From JBKPDV01 sp046728075 (GTDB lineage: Bacteria; Acidobacteriota; Thermoanaerobaculia; UBA5066; Gp7-AA6): a stretch of 11,985 nt of DNA. Shown one piece after another: positions 7,670 to 11,985 of this stretch. The stretch's first letter is position 1. Each line of letters begins with the position of its first letter. A program made the translations under genes and the position numbers. The stretch covers positions 1 through 11,985 of the forward strand of contig JBKPDV010000149.1 in the NCBI GenBank assembly GCA_046728075.1, in the 5' to 3' direction. The notes under the pieces were generated by a model. That model had not been told where the DNA came from. It worked only from the letters and a program-made list of their open reading frames with translations, and ran no database searches.

Positions 7670-7679
7670 GCCGTCCTCC
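7667..7679 (-). promoter_or_regulatory. mutS2 ribosome-binding site with a non-standard start codon
   Basis: On the minus strand GGAGG (7679-7675) is followed by ACGGC and then GTT GAC TCG GAG GCT CTC GAG TT, which is V-D-S-E-A-L-E-F in the MutS2 frame. A GTG at that place would be an unremarkable start; the sequence has GTT. The overlapping TTG at 7668 is in a different frame and does not lead into MutS2. Confidence 0.6.
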
Positions 7680-7707
7680 GCGGAGAGACGGTCAGGATGG
7701 GCCGGGC

Positions 7708-7914
7708 TTAGACGTTCGCTCGACGTTCCTCCGACAGTTTCCGGAGCATTTTCTTGCGAGCCTGAATCATTTTGCGCTTGCGCTTGGCGCTCGGCTTTTC
7801 GTAGTGCTGCCGCTTCTTCAGCTCCGAGAGGATTCCGGATTTTTCGCACTTCCTCTTGAAGCGCCGCATCGCGTTCTCGAAGGATTCGTCTTCCTTGACG
7901 TGGACCAGAGGCAC
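7708..7914 (-). CDS. rpsU: 30S ribosomal protein S21
   Basis: 68 aa from the preferred start: MPLVHVKEDESFENAMRRFKRKCEKSGILSELKKRQHYEKPSAKRKRK and a basic tail. This is the bS21 family, a small basic protein on the 30S platform close to the anti-Shine-Dalgarno end of 16S rRNA. Two GTG codons are possible. GTG 7920 has the AAGGGGGTGA Shine-Dalgarno only 3 nt away. GTG 7914 has it 9 nt away and gives the usual MPLVxVKExESF start, so 7914 is preferred. First gene of the block, 38 nt before mutS2. An extended -10 promoter lies a short distance upstream. In E. coli rpsU also heads the dnaG-rpoD operon. Confidence 0.97.
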   Translation of the reverse strand: MPLVHVKEDESFENAMRRFKRKCEKSGILSELKKRQHYEKPSAKRKRKMIQARKKMLRKLSEERRANV

Positions 7915-7950
7915 GAACACTCACCCCCTTCACCGTTTGCTTCGAAACGG

Positions 7951-7966
7951 GCGCAACATTCTAGCA
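7951..7966 (-). promoter_or_regulatory. Probable extended -10 promoter of the rpsU-mutS2-dnaG-rpoD block
   Basis: On the minus strand TGC TAGAAT (7966-7958) fits an extended -10 element (one mismatch to TATAAT). It would start transcription near 7951, giving a leader of about 36 nt with the AAGGGGGTGA Shine-Dalgarno. No convincing TTGACA-like -35 lies 16-18 nt upstream, where the sequence is GC-rich. It is the best candidate in the divergent intergenic region for driving the operon. Confidence 0.5.
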
Positions 7967-8081
7967 GGGCCCCTCTCGGGCAGGCGGGCGGGTCGGCATC
8001 GACAGCCGTGGCAGCCGGGCGGTCTCGGCCGCCAGCGGGTTATCCCCTGAGACTTCAAGCGATTATGAGGTCGGCACCCGC

Positions 8082-8096
8082 TATAATAAAGGGCAG
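8082..8096 (+). promoter_or_regulatory. Consensus -10 (TATAAT) giving a probably leaderless transcript
   Basis: A perfect TATAAT at 8082-8087 ends 9 nt before the ATG at 8097. A start site 6-8 nt downstream of the hexamer would fall at about 8093-8095, leaving at most a few untranslated bases and no room for a Shine-Dalgarno. The 17-18 nt upstream positions do not hold a recognisable -35. The rest of the intergenic region (7967-8081) is GC-rich with small inverted repeats and no other recognised feature. Confidence 0.55.
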
Positions 8097-9533
8097 ATGA
8101 CCGAGCCTGAAAGTCGCTGGAAAGCGCTCGAGGAAGAGATCGAGCGGCGGCTGGTGGAGCGCTTTGCCGCCCTGCGCGACGAGTTTGACCGGCTGCGACT
8201 CGAATCCGATCGTCGCTGGGCGGGTTTTCTGGATCGGTTCGAGCAGAAGCTGACCGGAATCGTCCCCATGGACATGCTTCCGCAGGCCGAGTCGGCACCT
8301 GCCCCCGCGGCTGCCTCCGGAATGATTTCGGCCGATGCGGCCCGCTCCCTGGATGAGGCCGGCAATCAGGTCGAGGCGCTCCATCGTTTTCTGGATCTCT
8401 GCCGTGGCCACGCTTCGCGAGTGGCGTTGCTGGTTTCCAGGGGCGGAACGGTCGGTGTCTGGAAAGCGCTCGGCTTTTCCGAGCATGGAGGCAGCGACGA
8501 TGCGGCGCGCCGGGCGACTCCTCCATCAGAGCCGGGAAGCCTTCTGGCGCGCGTGATGGAAGGCAGCGCGAGCGAGCTGCCCGCGGATAACGACGTCTCC
8601 GCGTCGCTCGCGGCTGACGATGCGACGCGGGGTGTGTTGATCCCGATGGTCGTGAAGGAAAAGATCTCCGGCGCTCTCTACGCGGACTGCGTTGCTTCGG
8701 AAGAAGACAAATTCGATCCGGAAGCGCTCGGTCTCCTGACTTTTCTCGCTGGTCTGATCGTCGACCGGCTGGCCAGCCGCAAATTGAAGCCCGCGCCGGC
8801 GTTGACGAGCCTGCAGACGGGAGCTGCTGCGCAAGCGCCGTCCGCCGCCCCTAAGCCCGCGCCGCCAGCTCCTGCGCCGGCTTCCGAGCGCGAGTTCGAG
8901 CTCGCGGAACAGTCGGCCCCGCATCCGATTCGCCCGATCTCGGGCGCCTACCGAATGCAGACAGAGCTGCCGACCCCGTCCGTGCGGAAGCCTCCGCCTC
9001 CACCTCCATCTGCTGCTCCCCTCGAGGAGCCGAGGCGCCCGACGGCGCCTCCTTTCAGCCGGCCCGAAGAGTTTGTCGCGCAGCCTGAGCCGTCAACAGG
9101 CCTCGATTTTGCGCCCTCCGCCGAGTCGGGGAGGACCATGCGGATCCCGAGCATCCCGGCGGATTCGGGTCCTTCCGCGCTGACCTCTTCTCCTGCGGCT
9201 CCCGCCGAAGCGCCCGCCGCACGGCCCCGTCCCTCGACTGGAGCGCGCCGCCTCGGCGGCCCTCTCGCGCCCGTCGAAGGAGACGAACGCCGGGAAGAGG
9301 CGCGACGATTCGCCAAGCTGCTCGTCTCGGAGATCAAGCTCTACAACGAGAAGGCGGTCTTGCAGGGCCGCGACCAGGGCAACATCTACGAGCTTCTGAA
9401 GGAAGACATCGATCGGAGCCGGCAGATGTACGACGAGCGAATCCCCGAGGACGTCCGGGCCAACACCAACTACTTCTACGAAGAGCTCGTGCGCATCCTC
9501 GCCGACGGGCATTCCGACGCGCTGGGACTCTAG
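8097..9533 (+). CDS. Unknown protein: coiled coil, GAF-like domain, Pro/Ala-rich linker, conserved C-terminal domain
   Basis: 478 aa; I cannot name it. Residues 1-57 are highly charged and probably coiled coil. Residues about 88-228 look like a degenerate GAF-type sensory domain: VALLVSRGGTVGVWKALGFS, then GVLIPMVVKEKISGALYAD, then a closing helix EALGLLTFLAGLIVDRLASRKL. Residues about 232-392 are rich in Pro, Ala and Ser and probably disordered. Residues about 398-470 form a charged helical segment, EARRFAKLLVSEIKLYNEKAVLQGRDQGNIYELLKEDIDRSRQMYDERIP. I recall the same type of tail on acidobacterial and deltaproteobacterial proteins carrying GAF, PilZ or zinc-ribbon domains, without a known function. 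No signal peptide or membrane segment, so cytoplasmic. The ATG lies directly after a TATAAT. A signalling or scaffold role is a guess. It leads a probable three-gene run. Confidence 0.85.
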   Translation: MTEPESRWKALEEEIERRLVERFAALRDEFDRLRLESDRRWAGFLDRFEQKLTGIVPMDMLPQAESAPAPAAASGMISADAARSLDEAGNQVEALHRFLDLCRGHASRVALLVSRGGTVGVWKALGFSEHGGSDDAARRATPPSEPGSLLARVMEGSASELPADNDVSASLAADDATRGVLIPMVVKEKISGALYADCVASEEDKFDPEALGLLTFLAGLIVDRLASRKLKPAPALTSLQTGAAAQAPSAAPKPAPPAPAPASEREFELAEQSAPHPIRPISGAYRMQTELPTPSVRKPPPPPPSAAPLEEPRRPTAPPFSRPEEFVAQPEPSTGLDFAPSAESGRTMRIPSIPADSGPSALTSSPAAPAEAPAARPRPSTGARRLGGPLAPVEGDERREEARRFAKLLVSEIKLYNEKAVLQGRDQGNIYELLKEDIDRSRQMYDERIPEDVRANTNYFYEELVRILADGHSDALGL

Positions 9534-9534
9534 A

Positions 9535-9570
9535 GAAACCGGTTCATCGAGGGATCGATTCATCGGTTTC
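9535..9570 (+). other. Inverted repeat (hairpin) downstream of the 8097 gene
   Basis: GAAACCG (9535-9541) pairs with CGGTTTC (9564-9570), and ATCGA (9546-9550) pairs with TCGAT (9555-9559) around a GGGA loop, with a 4x4 internal loop between. There is no T-run after it, so it is not a normal intrinsic terminator. CGGTTCATCG (9540-9549) is also a perfect reverse complement of CGATGAACCG at 9609-9618 in the repeat array before the next gene, so an alternative pairing is possible. Confidence 0.6.
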
Positions 9571-9605
9571 ATCTGCCCTTTATCGACTCACTTTCCGACG
9601 AAATC

Positions 9606-9636
9606 AACCGATGAACCGATGAACCAATGAACCGAT
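9606..9636 (+). repeat. Period-8 tandem repeat (AACCGATG) spanning the transglycosylase start codon
   Basis: Units: AACCGATG at 9606-9613 and 9614-9621, AACCAATG at 9622-9629, then a partial AACCGAT at 9630-9636 inside the coding sequence. Every unit carries an ATG (9611, 9619, 9627), one in each of the three frames. The first two open ORFs of only three codons (ATG AAC CGA TGA; ATG AAC CAA TGA). Each of their stop codons overlaps the next ATG as ATGA. The third ATG is the start of the long gene. Confidence 0.92.
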
Positions 9637-11783
9637 CATTCTCAAAGGCAAGTCGCCTTCTTCCAACGGTGATGTTGGTGATCGCCGGCACGCTTCGTTT
9701 GCGAGCGGACATTGTCTCGATTCCCATCTCTGCGGATCTCGACGCGGAGTTCGCTCACGCGGCTGACCTCCTGGAGGCCGGCGATCGTGCGAAGGCCGAA
9801 CAGGCCCTCGGGCAGATCCAGACGCGCTCGGGTCAGACCGCGTGGAAGGCGCGGGTGGCGATGCTGCTCGCCTTCGACGACGAACGTCGCGGCAATTGGG
9901 GCAGCGCCGCGCGCCTGCTTTCCGATGCGCCGGCCGCCGCGATCGGCCTGGAGCCCTATCGACGGCTTCATCTGGCGCGGGCCCTCTCGCATCTGGGAGA
10001 GTGGGAGCGGGCCGAACGCGAGCTGGCGCAGTCCTTCGACAGTGATGAGGCCTTCGCCTCTCGTCCGGAAGCGGCCCTCGAGCTCGCGCGGTTGCGGGAG
10101 AAACGGGGACGGCGCGCCGAAGCGCTCGCGGTCCTCGAACGCTCCTTTGCAACCGTCGCGCCGGATCACGCCGCCGCGATTGGAGAAGAACGCATCCGAA
10201 TGAGCCTGTCGGCGGGCAACCCGGCATCGGCCCGAGCCGCGGCGGCCGATCTCGTTGCGGCCGGTGTCGACGCAACGAGCGCCCAGGGCCGGCGAGCGGT
10301 CTCGGACGAGCTCGCGCGCTCGACTCCCGCTGTGCGGGCCCGCTTCGCCCGCGCCCGGATCGCGGCCGGAGACGCTCGTCGAGGCGTTGCTTTGCTCCGC
10401 GCAGAATCTCCCTCCCGCTGGCCGCCCGAGGAACGCGCGGCCAACCTGCTCGCCTTAGCGCGCGGTCTCGCGCGCTTACGCCAGGGAGCGGAAGCGGAGA
10501 AGGTGGCCGCCCGAATTCCGGAAGACGGAACTCCGGCGTCCTTCGAAGCTCGGCTCGAGCAGGTGGACCTGGCCCTGGCGCGGCTGCGGCACAAGAAAGC
10601 GCCGCTCGATCCCGAGGATCCCCGGCTCCTGGCCGCGCGCCGGATGCTGGCCGGACTCCTCTCGGATTCGACGCCCGAGCCGGTCCGCTCGGCCGCCCGA
10701 GATCGGCTCATCCGCATCGCCGGCGAACGCGACGAATTTGACTCGGGCCTCGCTCAGGCACGCAGCCTGGTGCGCGAAGGCTCGGACGCTTCCGCTGGCT
10801 TCGAGCCGCTCTGGAAACTGGCCTGGAAGAGCTATCTCGGTGGGGACTTCGAAACGGCTCGGAACCGCTTGGAGCAGCTCACGCCGCTCTATCCGGGGAT
10901 CTCGCTCGAGCGCCGGCTTTCGTACTGGACCGCCCGCTGTCTCGAGCGGGCGGGTCATGCCGCGGAGGCGGCGGCGATCTTCCGCGATCTCGCCGCGGCG
11001 AATCCCGCGGACGTTTATGCGCTCTTTGCCCGGCGCCGGGTGCCGAAGGTCGAAGCCCGTCGTCCCTCTCCCGCGGCGGATCCTTCCTCGTCGACGGCGA
11101 CGTTCCGCAGGACAGACGAGCTCCTCCGCCTGCGGCTCTTTGCCGACGCGGCGGCGGAGGCGCGAGTGCTGCCCCGTTCGCGCGGCCGCGATCTGCGGCT
11201 GGCCGAAGCCGAGTTCGCTCTGGGACGATTTCCAGCGGCCGTTTCCGCGGCGAAGAGAGCCTTTCCCGAGATGGGAACTGCGGGAGAGGGGCGGGTGCCC
11301 GATCCCTGGCGGCGCCTCTACTATCCGATCGAAGAAGGCGGCTTCCTGGTCGACCGAGCGGCCGAGTTCGGCCTCGAGCCGGCCCTCTTGCGCGGCCTCG
11401 TGCGGCAGGAAAGCATCTTCGAGGCGGCGGCGCACTCCCGCGCCGGGGCGCTCGGGTTGACGCAGTTGATGCCCGCGACGGCTCGGAGCCTCTCTCGTTC
11501 CGTCTTGAGACAGCATTACCGCAAGGCGTTTCTCTATGATCCGAGGATCAACGCGCGTCTGGGCGCCGCCTACTTCCGGCGGCTGCTGGACAGTTTTGGC
11601 GGCAATCCCGTGTATGCCCTCGCTGCCTACAACGGAGGGCCCGGAAGAATGGAGCGGGTCTTGAAGGAAAACAGAGGACGCTCCGAGGACGAGGTCTTCG
11701 AGTCCCATCCCGCCTTCGAGACGCGCGATTACGTTCGGCGAGTCCTTCTCTTTGCCGAGGCGTATCGGGAGCTGTATCCCTGA
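9627..11783 (+). CDS. Lytic transglycosylase, Slt70-like (TPR-like N-terminal part plus SLT domain)
   Basis: 718 aa. Cleaves the MurNAc-GlcNAc bond of peptidoglycan to give 1,6-anhydro-muropeptides, acting in the periplasm. Residues 1-27 are a Sec-type signal peptide: basic MNRSFSKASR, hydrophobic LLPTVMLVIAGTL, then a probable cut after RLRA. Residues about 35-520 are Ala/Arg/Leu-rich helical pairs typical of TPR-like superhelices, comparable to the ring domain of Slt70. The SLT domain follows PWRRLYYPI. The catalytic acid is Glu595 in RQESIFEAAAHSRAGALGLTQLMPATA, and family motifs YDPRINARLGAAYF and YALAAYNGGPGR come after. The length is close to that of Slt70 proteins. The start lies inside a period-8 repeat; neither of the two ATGs upstream is in frame. 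No clear Shine-Dalgarno. Likely co-transcribed with the 8097 gene. Confidence 0.95.
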   Translation: MNRSFSKASRLLPTVMLVIAGTLRLRADIVSIPISADLDAEFAHAADLLEAGDRAKAEQALGQIQTRSGQTAWKARVAMLLAFDDERRGNWGSAARLLSDAPAAAIGLEPYRRLHLARALSHLGEWERAERELAQSFDSDEAFASRPEAALELARLREKRGRRAEALAVLERSFATVAPDHAAAIGEERIRMSLSAGNPASARAAAADLVAAGVDATSAQGRRAVSDELARSTPAVRARFARARIAAGDARRGVALLRAESPSRWPPEERAANLLALARGLARLRQGAEAEKVAARIPEDGTPASFEARLEQVDLALARLRHKKAPLDPEDPRLLAARRMLAGLLSDSTPEPVRSAARDRLIRIAGERDEFDSGLAQARSLVREGSDASAGFEPLWKLAWKSYLGGDFETARNRLEQLTPLYPGISLERRLSYWTARCLERAGHAAEAAAIFRDLAAANPADVYALFARRRVPKVEARRPSPAADPSSSTATFRRTDELLRLRLFADAAAEARVLPRSRGRDLRLAEAEFALGRFPAAVSAAKRAFPEMGTAGEGRVPDPWRRLYYPIEEGGFLVDRAAEFGLEPALLRGLVRQESIFEAAAHSRAGALGLTQLMPATARSLSRSVLRQHYRKAFLYDPRINARLGAAYFRRLLDSFGGNPVYALAAYNGGPGRMERVLKENRGRSEDEVFESHPAFETRDYVRRVLLFAEAYRELYP

Positions 11784-11792
11784 CCTGAAGAG

Positions 11793-11862
11793 GTTCAAAG
11801 TTCAAAGTTTAAGGTTAGAGAACGGCCCCGGAACCTTGAACGTTGAACCTTAAACCTTGAAC
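11793..11862. repeat. Period-7 inverted tandem repeat (GTTCAAA / AACCTTG) before yjbQ
   Basis: Left arm: GTTCAAA at 11793-11799 and 11800-11806, then GTTTAAG at 11807-11813 and GTT. Right arm: AACCTTG (11832-11838), AACGTTG (11839-11845), AACCTTA (11846-11852), AACCTTG (11853-11859), then AAC. Bases 11800-11816 pair with 11846-11862 at 16 of 17 positions, so a stable hairpin is expected. It fills the gap between the transglycosylase stop codon and the next ATG at 11872, ending 9 nt before it. No T-run follows. Confidence 0.92.
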
Positions 11863-11871
11863 GGATCATCG

Positions 11872-11985
11872 ATGGCTGTCGAGTTTCAAGTCAAGACGAA
11901 GAAGAAGATCGAGCGGCACGACATTACCGAGCGGGTGGCGAAGGCCGCCGGCGAGCTCGGAGTCCACGAAGGCGCTCTCCTGGTC
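11872..11985 (+). CDS. YjbQ/UPF0047-family protein, N-terminal fragment
   Basis: The first 38 residues only; the gene runs off the right edge. MAVEFQVKTKKKIERHDITERVAKAAGELGVHEGALLV matches the N-terminal pattern of the YjbQ/UPF0047 family (F-x-V-x-T, then D-I-T-x-x-V, then G-V-x-x-G-x-x-x-V). Members have been described as having weak thiamine-phosphate synthase activity. The conserved HTTA motif expected just after this point is not in the window. The ATG at 11872 has a short GGA 6 nt upstream and lies just after the period-7 hairpin array. It follows the transglycosylase gene by 88 nt on the same strand. The assignment rests on a short stretch. Confidence 0.75.
   Translation, partial: MAVEFQVKTKKKIERHDITERVAKAAGELGVHEGALLV

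Noticed and set aside
5564..7711. Plus-strand open frame of 715 codons
   Set aside because: It is the antisense of mutS2, which has full family motifs. Long antisense frames are expected at this GC content, and the translation is Arg/Gly/Pro-rich with no domain signature.
7670..7933. N-terminal extension of mutS2 through rpsU to a GTG at 7933
   Set aside because: It would contain the whole rpsU gene in a second frame, and its translation is unlike MutS2. The open frame simply reflects high GC.
10476..11798. Minus-strand open frame of 440 codons
   Set aside because: Antisense shadow of the transglycosylase gene; no motif, no ribosome-binding site, and it runs against a well-supported CDS.
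11793..11862. Intrinsic terminator after the transglycosylase gene
   Set aside because: The hairpin is AT/GC mixed, has a loop of about 29 nt and no following T-run; the repeat periodicity explains it better.

Overview
High-GC bacterial chromosome segment, densely packed with housekeeping genes. There are no insertion sequences, CRISPR arrays or phage genes. The gene content (rpsU, dnaG, rpoD, mutS2, a C4 zinc-ribbon coiled-coil protein) and the short intergenic tandem repeats fit an uncultured Acidobacteriota-like or deltaproteobacterial-like lineage. That placement is from general impression only and is weak.

Layout. A minus-strand block fills about 1-7914. Read in its direction of transcription it is rpsU (S21), mutS2, dnaG, rpoD, tRNA-CAT, a C4 zinc-ribbon coiled-coil protein, an RNase HI-family protein, and a YggS-type PLP protein cut by the window edge. 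This is the classical macromolecular synthesis operon rpsU-dnaG-rpoD (translation, replication priming, transcription initiation) with mutS2 inserted between rpsU and dnaG. A divergent plus-strand block starts at 8097. It holds an acidobacterial-style protein of unknown function (coiled coil, GAF-like domain, Pro/Ala-rich linker, conserved C-terminal helical domain), a periplasmic lytic transglycosylase with a TPR-like N-terminal part, and the start of a YjbQ/UPF0047 gene cut at the right edge. The intergenic region 7915-8096 carries both outward promoters.

Expression signals. The rpsU promoter looks like an extended -10 and is followed by a strong Shine-Dalgarno. The 8097 gene has a perfect TATAAT so close to its ATG that its mRNA is probably leaderless. 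The tRNA has its own extended -10 promoter and a likely intrinsic terminator. Neighbouring genes overlap at dnaG/rpoD (8 nt) and rnhA/yggS (4 nt, GTGA). mutS2 has an ideal Shine-Dalgarno but a GTT where the start codon should be.

The most unusual feature is a set of four short tandem repeat arrays, three of period 7 and one of period 8. Each has a different unit sequence and each sits 0-16 nt upstream of, or across, a start codon (rnhA, dnaG, the transglycosylase gene, yjbQ), where the ribosome-binding site should be. Three of the four have an inverted second arm able to form a hairpin. In the transglycosylase gene the repeat itself generates a chain of three-codon ORFs linked by ATGA overlaps that ends in the real start codon.
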